Below, in pieces: positions 52,628 through 63,200 of a stretch of 64,000 nucleotides of DNA. Position 1 is the stretch's first letter; each line of letters begins with the position of its first letter. Made by a program: the position numbers and the translations under genes. The notes under the pieces are model-generated. The model ran no database searches and had not been told where the DNA came from. It saw nothing but the letters and a program-made list of their open reading frames with translations. The stretch spans positions 1-64,000 of the forward strand of contig CAZGMK010000019.1 in assembly GCA_964526835.1 (NCBI GenBank), in the 5' to 3' direction. The DNA is from DAOSXA01 sp964526835. GTDB taxonomy: Bacteria; Zixibacteria; MSB-5A5; GN15; FEB-12.

Positions 52628-55600
52628 TGTACAGGTTAGCTACACATATTGGGCTGTTTCTGGCTGTCATGGCGGCGCCGTCACTACTGGCTGCGAGCTC
52701 CGATTACTCGGTGCTGGACACCACTCGCGCCGGACGGCAACTATATCGCGAGGCGGTCAACGAATGCTCTGTCGCGATGTTGACCCAGGCCGGATCCAGA
52801 TTGTCCGGCTGCTACTACACCCTGGTTTCAGATGAAGAGCTCGGCGAGGCATTTGAACCATTCCTTGCCAAGACGGCCTGGCTGACGGGATGGTCTTATT
52901 TCAGACGCCATGAGATGGACCCCCGACCGGCGCTGCTCGACAGCGCTGCAATGTGGTTCGCCCGCGTGGCTCGAACGAGGGATTCGAGCCTGTCCCCAGC
53001 CGCGGCCTACCTGCGCGGCGAGTGCGGCTGGCGCTGGATTCAGACGGAGACCTGGAAGGCTCTTTGTAGTTCGGCGGGCCGGCTATCGATAAGTGATCTC
53101 CGGAGTATACTCGATCATGTCGAGCTCACGACCAACAGATTCGACTCGTGTCTGAGATTATCGGCGGAGCCATCTCTTCTTACGGACGCCGCCGGGCTTC
53201 GTAAGGCGGATATGCTCTACCTGAGCGCCTGGTTGCAGCGGGCGGCGCATCGCGACAGCGTGGCCGTCAGCCGGATAGATTCCTCAGTAATCCCCTCGCT
53301 GGATCGGGTGCTGATGAACCTCGTCGAACCCGAGTCCGAGTTGCGATCGGTGGTTGATTACAGGCGCGGCTGGTGTGATCTGGCTCTCAGTCTCTGGCCG
53401 GTAGACAATTCGGGGTCTGGATCGGACCTTCAGGGCTGGGCCGATTATCCCGGTCCCGATCGTCCGTTGCGACAGGGTATGGCTTCCCAACTCGTTGGGG
53501 AGTATGTGGGAGCGGCCACGCTATTCGGGCAGGCGGCGGAACAGAATTTGGTCGAGGGGCACTACTGGCGCGGCACTGCCTATCTGATCGCAGCCACGAG
53601 CCGTCATGCGCTCGACCAGGCCAGGCTCACGACCCTCGAAGCATTGCGCCGCAGCCGCCAGAGCTACAGCGCCTTTCTCACCACCGAATTCTCGCCTGGC
53701 GATTTTCGCCTGTTGCAGTTGGCCGCGCTGTGCCGACACCGGCTGCTGCTCCTGCAGGTCGCTCTGGGCGAGAACGTGACCTTCGAACGCATGCGCACAC
53801 TCGGAAGAGAAGACCTGCGTTTCCTTGTACGCATCATGGTCAACACACTCGAGCCTCAACGCTCCCGGGCCCTGAGCAATTTGTCCGATTATCTCAAGGA
53901 GGCACTTCAGTACCCTCAGGCACTGAGTGAAATGCCGATCACGGATGGCGAGTGCCTGGTTGGATCGCCGGAACCACTGACCGCCGATGAGACCCAGTTC
54001 TACCTCGGGCTGACCCAGGCGCTCTATGCGCAGGGGAAATTTGGAGACGAACGAATCCATGCGTTTCGTCAGGCGGCCGCCACGCTCGGCGAAGTCGGTG
54101 GCCGGTATCGAACCGAAGCAATGTACATGCGGGCGCGCTGTCTATTCTCCGGGCGCGAGTTTGACCTGGCTGAACCTCTACTGGTGCGATTGGTGTCCGA
54201 ACATCGTTCAACGCGGGCCGCTTACTGGTATGTTGCCAACTACGCCCGCAGCGAGGACCTCTCCGCAGCCGACAGTCAGCACGTCCGCCATGTTCTGCGA
54301 GCAGTGATTAACGCCGTGGAGGAGGCAGGCACACCCTCCGAGTACACATCGACACTGCGCAACGCCGAGGCCCTGTTGGGGCGTTTCGATAACGATCCGG
54401 GCGTCGCCCCGTCGCGTGAGCTCGAGGGGCTGGATTTGCTGATCTGTCCAGAGAGCCTGGCCGTCGATTCCGTGGGCGCCTGGCCGCAGCGAGTATTCTA
54501 CGAAACTCTGTATGAGCGCGAACTGATTGAGCGGCAATTTGTGCGACTCGGTAGGGAGGAACTGTCTATCCTTGGGCCACCACCGCGCGTCCTCTTCCCC
54601 ACCGACAAGACCTGCGAGGATGAAGCACGTTACTTCATTATAAGCCCACCGCCGGCGCCCGACAGCATTGAGTTTGATGACAAGTGGGTCGCGCGGGTGC
54701 GGCTGGCCTCGAAACTGACCGACGGCCTGCTCGGGCAAATCGATAGTTGCATGGCCCGCAACATGACTGCCGGCGAGATGATGAACTGCCGATGGAACAG
54801 CGAAGACAGCCGCTACTATCTTGAGCCGAAGGCCACAGTCAACGATGTCATCGAAGTGAAGGCCTTCCAGGCAGGCCACTACCCTCGTATGCTGACAATG
54901 ACCTCCGACCGGGCCGGCGGCTTCAAGGATACTATTGTGGCGCTGGCCGAGCACAGTACTTACGCCAGGGCGGGTGAGTTACGCCTGGGTGAAATCGAAA
55001 CCGGCTGGGTCGAGGCCCGGGGCCGCAATGCCGTGCTATCGCCGGTCGGCCAGCTCTTCTACTCCGAGATTCAGAGCGCACTTGGCGAGCAACCCTCCAT
55101 GCGGGATGTTTGTTACGATCCGACTGGACAGCGGTGGCTGGGCATATCAATGGACTCCGGCAGGAATTTGATATCATTCGAAGGCACCCCTCAATCGCTG
55201 CCCCTGTCGCTGACCCGGTCTCTGTCCAGCCCTGAAGGCCTGGCGGTATTGCCCGACCGACGCATTCTGGTCACAGACTGGGGCAATCATCGGGTAGTGA
55301 TGATCGACCGCAACGGACATCAGGTAGCTGAGTTCGGCACATGGGAGCGCCCCAGAGACCCAGAGTCGCCCGGAAGCGGGCGCCTGGTCTTCCCGACTCG
55401 TATCGAGGTGCTTCACGACACTGAGGGGATAGAGGTGGAGGGACGAAAGTACCCCAGACCGATTCATTTGCTGGTGGTTGATCGCTACGGCATCCATCGG
55501 TTTGACTCCGAGGGGAGGTACCTTGAAACTGCGGTGAAGGCGGAATCGGGCGACTTCGGCGCCTGGTATGATTTGCGGGTGGATGGATACGGGACCGGCA

Positions 55601-55662
55601 GCCGATTGCATATCGTCGACCTGCCCGGGAACCGGCTGATCGAATTCAGGGCTCGGCATTAA
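52627..55662 (+). CDS. Exported TPR and NHL-propeller protein
   Basis: This 1011-residue protein has a signal peptide (LATHIGLFLAVMAAPSLLAA). Residues about 30-600 form a long helical TPR-like array, the middle (about 600-800) is unassigned, and the C-terminal 190 residues contain NHL-type blades (SPEGLAVLPDRRILVTDWGNHRVVMIDRNG is one, split here as LAVLPDRRILVTDWGNHR). It is probably a large periplasmic or outer-membrane scaffold. It ends the seven-gene operon and lies 15 nt from the convergent antiporter gene. Confidence 0.75.
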   Translation: MYRLATHIGLFLAVMAAPSLLAASSDYSVLDTTRAGRQLYREAVNECSVAMLTQAGSRLSGCYYTLVSDEELGEAFEPFLAKTAWLTGWSYFRRHEMDPRPALLDSAAMWFARVARTRDSSLSPAAAYLRGECGWRWIQTETWKALCSSAGRLSISDLRSILDHVELTTNRFDSCLRLSAEPSLLTDAAGLRKADMLYLSAWLQRAAHRDSVAVSRIDSSVIPSLDRVLMNLVEPESELRSVVDYRRGWCDLALSLWPVDNSGSGSDLQGWADYPGPDRPLRQGMASQLVGEYVGAATLFGQAAEQNLVEGHYWRGTAYLIAATSRHALDQARLTTLEALRRSRQSYSAFLTTEFSPGDFRLLQLAALCRHRLLLLQVALGENVTFERMRTLGREDLRFLVRIMVNTLEPQRSRALSNLSDYLKEALQYPQALSEMPITDGECLVGSPEPLTADETQFYLGLTQALYAQGKFGDERIHAFRQAAATLGEVGGRYRTEAMYMRARCLFSGREFDLAEPLLVRLVSEHRSTRAAYWYVANYARSEDLSAADSQHVRHVLRAVINAVEEAGTPSEYTSTLRNAEALLGRFDNDPGVAPSRELEGLDLLICPESLAVDSVGAWPQRVFYETLYERELIERQFVRLGREELSILGPPPRVLFPTDKTCEDEARYFIISPPPAPDSIEFDDKWVARVRLASKLTDGLLGQIDSCMARNMTAGEMMNCRWNSEDSRYYLEPKATVNDVIEVKAFQAGHYPRMLTMTSDRAGGFKDTIVALAEHSTYARAGELRLGEIETGWVEARGRNAVLSPVGQLFYSEIQSALGEQPSMRDVCYDPTGQRWLGISMDSGRNLISFEGTPQSLPLSLTRSLSSPEGLAVLPDRRILVTDWGNHRVVMIDRNGHQVAEFGTWERPRDPESPGSGRLVFPTRIEVLHDTEGIEVEGRKYPRPIHLLVVDRYGIHRFDSEGRYLETAVKAESGDFGAWYDLRVDGYGTGSRLHIVDLPGNRLIEFRARH

Positions 55663-55677
55663 CTCCTGTAGTGGGGA

Positions 55678-56847
55678 TTAGTCCTCGGGGTTGATCTCGT
55701 TGGCTCGAACCAGGGCCAGCCGGGTCATGAATGGTCCGATCCCTTCATATACGATTACCGAAGATAGTATGATGGTTCCAATGATCTGACCCATCTCAGG
55801 ATAGGTGGAGCGGACAGTAATGTACATGCCGATGGCCACACCCGCCTGGGGAACCAGCGCAGGTCCCAGGTACCTGGTGATGGCCGGCCCGGCATTGAGT
55901 CTGCTCCCGGCGATGTAAGCTCCCAGCCACTTCCCGGCCGGCCGTGTGACTAGGTAGGCCAGACCGATGAAACCCAAATGATAAAGCGACCCCAGGTGGA
56001 GGCTCGCCCCGGAGAGGACAAAGAAAGCGATGTAGAACGGCATTTCGGTCTGTCGTAGCTCGGCGTAGACAAGGCGGTGCATCATCGAGAGGTTGTTGGT
56101 TACGGCGCCGATAATCAAGCACACGGCCAGGTGAGAAATGCCGAGTGTGACGCTCAGGCCTATTCCAACCAGGAGTCCGCCGATAATCACCAACAGCAGC
56201 TCTGAGAGGTCGTCTATCTTCTGCTCCCAGTATGTGATCATGGCGCCTATACCGATCCCGATGACGAGCGAACCGGCCAGTTCCTTGAGCAATTCGAGCG
56301 CCACGGTAACAACGGTCACGCCTTCGGCCAGGGAATAGAAGGAGAAGCAAAGACGGAACATTAGCAGGCAGATGACATTGTTGAGGGCAACGACCGCCAG
56401 AAGAGTCTCGGTCAATTCGCCCCGGGCGCGATACTCACGTACGACAAGCAACGTCACCCCCGGCGCGGTAGCCATACTGATCGCACCAAGGAGAATGGCC
56501 AGCCCGGGATCGCCGCTGATCAGCAGAGTGGCCACGGTTACAAAGACAAGAGCCCCGAAACTCTCGGTTAGTGCGATCAGCAAGACACGCGAGCGCAACG
56601 AGCGCAGGTGGTTGACCTCGAACTCACCGCCGATTGCGAACAGGATCAGCCCCAGCGCGATCTCGTTGATCATGTGCATGTCCTGAAGTGTCTCCGACGA
56701 CAGGAAGCCCAGCACCGACGGGCCGAAAACAAGCCCTGTAATCATATAGCCGGTGACCTTTGGAATCTTAATGCGGTGCGAGAGTGAACCACCCAGCAGT
56801 CCGATCAGGATGACGACACCGACACTGAGGAGTTCGTAGACTTCCAC
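55678..56847 (-). CDS. CPA2-type monovalent cation/proton antiporter-like protein
   Basis: This 389-residue integral membrane protein has about 12 helices and the Kef/NapA fold. It has ATAPGVTLLVVRE in the first broken-helix region and LRSLRSRVLLI after helix 3. Unusually, the ion-binding pair in helix 5, which is Asp-Asp in electrogenic and Asn-Asp in electroneutral antiporters, is Asn156-Asn157 (VVALNNVICLL). It has no C-terminal RCK/KTN regulatory domain. It may be a transporter with altered coupling. Confidence 0.78.
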   Translation of the reverse strand: MEVYELLSVGVVILIGLLGGSLSHRIKIPKVTGYMITGLVFGPSVLGFLSSETLQDMHMINEIALGLILFAIGGEFEVNHLRSLRSRVLLIALTESFGALVFVTVATLLISGDPGLAILLGAISMATAPGVTLLVVREYRARGELTETLLAVVALNNVICLLMFRLCFSFYSLAEGVTVVTVALELLKELAGSLVIGIGIGAMITYWEQKIDDLSELLLVIIGGLLVGIGLSVTLGISHLAVCLIIGAVTNNLSMMHRLVYAELRQTEMPFYIAFFVLSGASLHLGSLYHLGFIGLAYLVTRPAGKWLGAYIAGSRLNAGPAITRYLGPALVPQAGVAIGMYITVRSTYPEMGQIIGTIILSSVIVYEGIGPFMTRLALVRANEINPED

Positions 56848-56965
56848 TGATCTTCCTTGATACCTCGCAGACGTTTGGGCGCGTCGGCATAATAGGGCCG
56901 GCGTCGGGCGCGGTCAAACCCCAATTATGAACTCCCGATGCGACCGGCTACGAGTGCTGACCGCC

Positions 56966-57002
56966 AAAATGAAAACGACCGGCGCTCAAAACACCGGTCG
57001 TT
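56966..57002 (-). terminator. Terminator of the porin gene
   Basis: On the minus strand a perfect 9-bp stem AACGACCGG/CCGGTCGTT (56994-57002 with 56974-56982) is followed by TTCATTTT. It lies 30 nt after the stop of the porin gene. Confidence 0.82.
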
Positions 57003-57031
57003 GCGTGTGGGCACAGTCTGTTTGAATTCTA

Positions 57032-58192
57032 CTAGAAATTCAGGACAAATGACGACTGCAGCCGAAGATTCTTGACCGTTTCGGTATCCTGGTATTCGGT
57101 TTCCCATTGTGACACTTCGACACCGATGGTCACAGGATTAACCGGTGAATAGAGAACTGAGCCAACGAAGGCCTGGTTCTTCGTGCGGTTAGCTGATGCG
57201 ACGTCCTCGTCATTGACGTCGTCCATTCCTGCGGCGGCGTTCAGACGTACCTGGGGATGAATCTGGAACCACACCTGGCCCCAGCCGCCCTTGCTGTCGA
57301 CGCCGTCAATTGAGTTGCCGTTGGCGATCGCACCGAAGTACTTGCCGAGGTTCTGGCCGGTGTAGACTTCACCGAGGACGCCGACTTTCGGCAGGCTGAG
57401 TGCGAAGTGTCCGAAGACACCCTGGCTCTGATAGGTCTCGGAGGTACCCAGGGTTCCTTCGGCCTTGAGCTGATCCCATAGGCCGGAGGCGCCGACGCGC
57501 AGACTCGCTCCGGATGCAAAACGATGCTGATAGTCGACACCGCCCTGGAATGAGGGGATACCGGCGTCGGTGCCGTCGTCGATGTCATCATTGGGAACTT
57601 CGCCGGTGGCCAGGCTGAGGGTGGTTGAAAGGTCCCAGCCGAGAGTGCGGAAGAAACCGGCGGCCAGTGTCAACTGCGAGACCTCGGTGGGCTCCGCAAT
57701 ATAGGATAGGCGTAGCTGCGGCCGACGATAGCCGGTGTTACCACACGCCCACAGAGGGTTATAGTTCAGGGTCTTCGGATTCAGAGGGGAGACGATGTCC
57801 CAACTCTGTCCGGCCAGGAGCTGAAAGCCATCTTTCTGCAATGTGAAGAAGGCGTGACGCAAACTGATCTCAGTTTTGGATTCGACATCGGATCCGTTTC
57901 CGTAGAGATCGAACTCGATATTCCCGGCCAGGTCAAAGCCCTGGTAACGATCGGCCGCCACCTTCATCCCCATGCGGGATTCCTTGTGGGTCATGTTGAA
58001 CTGCTGGTCCTCGTCGCTTGTCTGCGGCAAAACCCACAGGGCATAATGGCCGTTGGTCGGATTCTGATCCCGGGCGGCGTCCAGTTTCAGGTAGCCGTAC
58101 CAATCGACGTTGAATTGAGGTCCATCGGCCCAGGCGCTGGTCGTCAGGATGACCAGCGAGAGAATCGTGAGAGTCACTTTCCGTTTTGACAT
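57032..58192 (-). CDS. Outer-membrane porin, DcaP-like
   Basis: This 386-residue exported protein has a signal peptide (VTLTILSLVILTTSAWA). It then has repeated amphipathic strands and a C-terminal Phe (LQSSFVLNF), typical of a barrel recognised by the BAM complex. The block LLAGQSWDIVSPLNPKTLN and the paired strands around it resemble the DcaP trimeric porin group. The substrate is unknown. Monocistronic with its own terminator. Confidence 0.7.
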   Translation of the reverse strand: MSKRKVTLTILSLVILTTSAWADGPQFNVDWYGYLKLDAARDQNPTNGHYALWVLPQTSDEDQQFNMTHKESRMGMKVAADRYQGFDLAGNIEFDLYGNGSDVESKTEISLRHAFFTLQKDGFQLLAGQSWDIVSPLNPKTLNYNPLWACGNTGYRRPQLRLSYIAEPTEVSQLTLAAGFFRTLGWDLSTTLSLATGEVPNDDIDDGTDAGIPSFQGGVDYQHRFASGASLRVGASGLWDQLKAEGTLGTSETYQSQGVFGHFALSLPKVGVLGEVYTGQNLGKYFGAIANGNSIDGVDSKGGWGQVWFQIHPQVRLNAAAGMDDVNDEDVASANRTKNQAFVGSVLYSPVNPVTIGVEVSQWETEYQDTETVKNLRLQSSFVLNF

Positions 58193-58598
58193 ACTGTCCT
58201 CCTGTTATGGTCAGGGATTTTGGATTCAAGTTCCACTCTGTCTATGAAATCGGACCCCAAGGTCGATGCAATGACGTCCCGTGAGCCCGCGGGGAAACAG
58301 ATGTTGCACTCTGTTCAGGATTTGAACAGATGGCAGGACATAGAACAGCTCCGGCAGGACGAGCCGTAACCTGTTGATCAGCAAACCATTCAGGGCTCCG
58401 GGGCAGTGACCACAAGGAAGGTCCGCGAGACCAGGCCCCGACAAATGGCGGGCTCTTCAGCAGGCGCCGCCACGGCCGATCCAGGTGACAAATACCACTT
58501 GCCCGGACGCTCCTGGAGGCTTAACTTCACCGCCGAGTGAACCGCAATCATCTGCTCTGAGAATCGTTCAATCAGATAATAGTGGATAAGCCAAACAC
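58193..58598. other. 406-nt divergent gap
   Basis: No gene is seen. It separates the porin (minus) from the phosphatase-kinase operon (plus) and should hold both promoters. An AT-rich stretch with GATAAT around 58576 is a weak -10 candidate for the plus side; no matching -35 is apparent. Confidence 0.45.
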
Positions 58599-60248
58599 AT
58601 GTTAAGACTTGTTGGTACCGACGGCGCCCGCTACTATTCATGGCCTCTGAAGCCGGGCAAGCATCTGGTCGGACGACAGATCGAGTGCGAACTCTGCATA
58701 CCGCACCCAACGGTATCCCGTCGTCATGCGGAAATCGAGGTATCGGAGGACGGCTCTACTTGTCGCGTCATCGATTTGGGTAGCCACAATGGTACGATGG
58801 TCAACGGTAGACCCCTGGGGCAACCTCACGAAGTCAGGGTGCCGGACCAGATCACCTTCGGCCAGACCGAGTTCCGTCTGGCCGATTCCGATGCCGCCGA
58901 GAGCGCCACTTCGGTTCCTGTCTCTGCTCCCCTGTGGGATCAGGAACCTGAAAACTCGGTCTATGTGTCGATCAATGAAGCGTTGCAACCATTGCCGACC
59001 AAGATCACGGAGCGCCCCGAGCTGCTGCCTACGATGTTCGAGATGGCCAAGATGCTGGTGCAGCCGGATGAGCGAGACGTCATCCTTCATCGAGCCCTGG
59101 AGCTGATCTCTCGAGTGATTCCGGCCCAGAGACTGGCTGTCTTGTTTGTTTCGGAGGACCAAGGTGAGGTCTATACGGGAGCAACTCTCGCTACCGACGA
59201 TTCTCGCCCTGATGCCTTTCGGCTCTCTCGCACTATCGTGCGCGAGATCATGGAGAACAAGAACGCGATTCTGATTGGGCGTCCTGAGGAAGACCCACGC
59301 TTCGCCCAGCAACACTCGATCATTGTCCAGGAGATCAAATCGGCTTTGGCCGTACCCTTGTTCGACCAGGGTAAGGTCCTGGGCATTCTATACGCCGATA
59401 CCGCCGACCCAAGCCACCGCTATGAGGACGACCATCTCAGGGTACTGGCCACCTTCGGGAACATCATCGCGGCCAAACTACTCAGCTACGCCCTCATCGC
59501 CGAGCGGGAGGAAAAGCAGGTAGTCCAGGCCGAGTTGCGACGTGCATCCGCAATTCAAAAGCGGCTTCTGGTTACAGACGCACCCCGGTCTCCCTGGTGG
59601 GAGGCTTGCGCGTTTCAGGAGCAATCACGCCAGGTTGGTGGCGATCTGTATGATCTGGCCGCGCTGGGGGAGAATCGCTTGCTGGTTCTCCTGGCGGATG
59701 TGAGCGGCAAGGGAATGGGTGCGGCGCTCCTGATGTCGAACATTCTGGCCTCATTCCGAATCCTGTATCAAATCCAACCTTTCGACCTTTGTCGAGCGGT
59801 TGAGGATGTCTCTCGTCAGGTCTGGCGCTTCAGCGATCCCGGTGATTTCGCTACCCTGTTCATAGGTGTAGCGGAGAGCGATGGGAGTTTTCACTATGTC
59901 AATGCCGGGCACAATCCGCCGCTGCTTATCCGAACCGATGGGTCCGTGGAACAACTGGAGCCGTGCGGGATCATGATAGGCGCCTTCGACATGGCTGACT
60001 GGAGCGAACAGGAGACGCATATGAGGCCCGGTGACCATCTGGTCGTTTTCTCTGATGGTGTCACCGAGGCGGAGAGCAGCGACGGTCAGTTCGGCGAGAA
60101 GCGGACCATTGAAACTGCTGTAGCCCTTAGAGAGAACTCGCCGGATCAACTGATCCGGGATCTGGTCGCCAGTGTCCGCGACTTCGTCGGCGAGACGCCT
60201 CAGTCGGATGACATTACCCTCGTAGCCCTCAAAAGGAGCCAACCATGA
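58599..60248 (+). CDS. FHA-GAF-PP2C (SpoIIE-type) serine phosphatase
   Basis: This 549-residue cytosolic regulator has an N-terminal forkhead-associated domain (about 20-95, LVGRQ, SRRHAEIEV, LGSHNGTMVNG) that reads phosphothreonine, then a GAF domain (about 145-300). It ends in a PP2C-SIG phosphatase domain (about 335-545) with metal-binding blocks GGDLYDLAAL, LADVSGKGMGAALLMS, VNAGHNPPLLI and SDDITLVAL. The next gene, a Ser/Thr kinase, overlaps its stop by 4 nt (ATGA). The phosphatase may dephosphorylate the kinase or its target, or an anti-anti-sigma factor. Confidence 0.92.
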   Translation: MLRLVGTDGARYYSWPLKPGKHLVGRQIECELCIPHPTVSRRHAEIEVSEDGSTCRVIDLGSHNGTMVNGRPLGQPHEVRVPDQITFGQTEFRLADSDAAESATSVPVSAPLWDQEPENSVYVSINEALQPLPTKITERPELLPTMFEMAKMLVQPDERDVILHRALELISRVIPAQRLAVLFVSEDQGEVYTGATLATDDSRPDAFRLSRTIVREIMENKNAILIGRPEEDPRFAQQHSIIVQEIKSALAVPLFDQGKVLGILYADTADPSHRYEDDHLRVLATFGNIIAAKLLSYALIAEREEKQVVQAELRRASAIQKRLLVTDAPRSPWWEACAFQEQSRQVGGDLYDLAALGENRLLVLLADVSGKGMGAALLMSNILASFRILYQIQPFDLCRAVEDVSRQVWRFSDPGDFATLFIGVAESDGSFHYVNAGHNPPLLIRTDGSVEQLEPCGIMIGAFDMADWSEQETHMRPGDHLVVFSDGVTEAESSDGQFGEKRTIETAVALRENSPDQLIRDLVASVRDFVGETPQSDDITLVALKRSQP

Positions 60249-63200
60249 CACTCAGACCCGACGAGATGTTCGCCCGGTTTAAGATAATTCGGAAGATCGG
60301 CGAGGGTGGCATGGGGCAGGTATACCTGGCGGAAGACCAGAAACTGGGCCGTCGGGTGGCGCTCAAAATCCTGTTGTCGGAATTCGTAACTGATGGCGAC
60401 CGTCTCAGTCGCTTCAAGCGAGAGGCCCAGACAGCAGCGCAGATCAGTCATCCCAACGTTATGGCCATTTACGATCTCGATACCGTGAAGCATGAACCGT
60501 CGGGGCAGGACCTGACCTTCATCGTAATGGAGCACATCGAAGGCAGGCCGCTCGACGAGTACTTGCAGTCTCGTCAGCCGGCTATAAGCGAACTGCTACG
60601 TCTGGCCCGGAGAATTGCCTCAGGCTTGTCCGCAGCCCATAAGCTCAACATCGTTCATAGGGACATCAAATTTGAGAACATTCTCGTCGATGAGAGCGGT
60701 GAGCCGAAGATCCTCGATTTCGGGCTGGCCAAACCTATCGATGTCATTACCGACTCGATCCAGGGAGATTCAACCAGGACAGTTTCACAAGAGCTGACCC
60801 AGGAAGGGAAGATACTGGGCACCATTTCCTATATGTCACCCGAGCAGGCACGGGGTGAGGCCGTCGACTCCCGCTCGGATGTCTTCTCGTTCGGGATCTT
60901 GCTCTATCGCATGTTCGCCGGCAAGTCTCCCTTCGACGCTTCCGACCGGGTATCGGTTCTGGCCAAGATTCTCGAAGGGCAGCCGACACCGCTGCGCCGG
61001 GTCAACGAGGCGGCGCCTGCGGAGTTGGAGAGAATAGTCGACAAGTGCTTGCGCAAGGATCCAAACGAGCGTTACCAGGACACTCGCGACCTGGTCGTGG
61101 ACTTGCGTTCACTTCGTAGGCAGTACGACAGCGGCATATCGGACTCATCCGCCATTACGGGCGAGATGCAGGCAATGCCCAAGGATACCAAGACCTTCCG
61201 CTTCTCCGGATGGAAAGCCGTCGCCGGCACCGCGGCGCTGGTCATGCTGGTCCTCATCATGTGGGGGCTTATTGGCGGTAAAGACCAAGGTGAACCGGCC
61301 GGCGACCCGCGAGCCTATGCCGAACGCATTACACAGGAAATCGGTCAATCGCTGGCGGAGGCCGGCATTGATCTCAATAGCGAACTCCTGCAGATTCCCG
61401 GAGTGGCGGGACGCAGCAACGCACTGGCGATACTCGAGTTCGAGAACAAGACCGGCGACAGCACCTTCGATTGGCTGAGCGCAGGACTGCCCGAAATACT
61501 GCTGACCGACCTGACCCAGGGTGGATCAGGCAATATAATCAGCCGGAACAGGGTACTCGATTGTTTGGAGGGCGACGACATAGGCACCGGTGGCCCAACC
61601 CATGAATCCTGTGTCAAGGCTGCCCGGTCTCTGGGCGCCTCCAAGGTCCTTTCCGGCTCGTTCTTCAAGCTTGGCGATAAAATCCGTATAGATGCCCGTC
61701 TGGAAGACACGAGAACCAGCGAGATCATAATTGCCGAGAAGGTGGTCGGCGAAGACCCTTTCATTCTGGTGGACTCTCTGACTGGAAAGATCGCTGCCTC
61801 TCTTGATATGGTCAGCCCGAAAGGTGGCGACGTTCAAGTCGCCCAGATCACTTCCAGTTCTCCTGAGGCTTATAAGCAGTACATACTGGGCATGGAGCTC
61901 TTTGAGATTGGCAGGCTCGACTCCTCGATTAGTCTCTTCGAGAAGGCCATTGCATTGGATTCTGCCTTCGCCCTGCCGTACATGCGCATAGGGATGGCGT
62001 ACGGGATGCAGGGAATAACCCAGAAGGGGGCAACCTGGTTTGCCAGGGCACAAGAGAGGCAGGACCGCCTACCTTCGAGGCAGAGGCTGCTTCTGGACGC
62101 CTATACCGACATCTGGCTTAACCGGCAGTTTGATGATGCTATGGTAAAAATGGGTTCGTTCGTTAGCCAGTATCCTGATGAAAAGGAAGCAAGGGCGTTC
62201 TTCGGCGTCCTTCTCTATCAACTAGCGCAGCGCACCGATGAGGCTCTGGCCCAACTGGACACAGCCGCGATGATCGATGACAGTTACTACTGGGTCCTGA
62301 CCTTCTATGAGATGATCTACAATCAGACTGACCAAGTGAAGAAAGCAATCGACGTAAACCGTCGGCTGAAACGTGACTATTCGAATCACCCCGTTCCGTA
62401 CCTGAACATGGCTGACCTGTATCGAGACCAGGGCAAGATCGACTCGGCGATCGCCGAGTGCCGAGCCTTACTGAACTTCGAACCCGACAACAAGGGAGCA
62501 CACCGCCGGCTGTTGAGCTACTATCTTCTCCGAAGGGAAATTGACTCGGCGGAAGAGCAGGCCCGCAAGCTGCTGTCCCTGGATCCGGACGATCCAGCGA
62601 CGATTGACAGTTACCATGCCAGAATGGCGAACTTTGCCGAATGGAGAGGCCAATTCCGGTCTGCGCTCAGACATCTTCAGGAGTCGCTGAAGGCAGCTTT
62701 GGAGACGGGTGACTCGAATCGGGTGTTCGGCTCTTACAGCGCCCTGGCCAAGAGCCATCGCGATCTCGGCAACGTTGACAGCGCCCTGCATTATTCCAGA
62801 TTGGGCCATGACTGGGCCGGAATGGGCCAGGAATTCAACCTCGCCATGGGACTTGTAGCGACAGACCCAGAGAACGTTGACGAAGCAAGGTCGATATTCC
62901 GTGAAGCTGCGAACAACTTCAGAACCAGAGTGCCTGAACAGATGTGGTCGCTGATTGACAACCTGGAGATGGTTTTCGATGGCTATGCTGACCACGATAC
63001 GGCGGCCATTATTCAGGGCCTGAGCACTATCATGGAGAATCGGCAATACTCGAGCACCGCGGACTACTTTGAATTGGGCAAGCTGCTGGTACTAACGGGG
63101 AAATACGAGGAAGGACGAGGCTACCTGGTAGGGCTGCTCGAAGGTCCGGATCAAACCACCGACGGTTATTCCGCCATCATGTCGCACTACTGGGCCGGAC

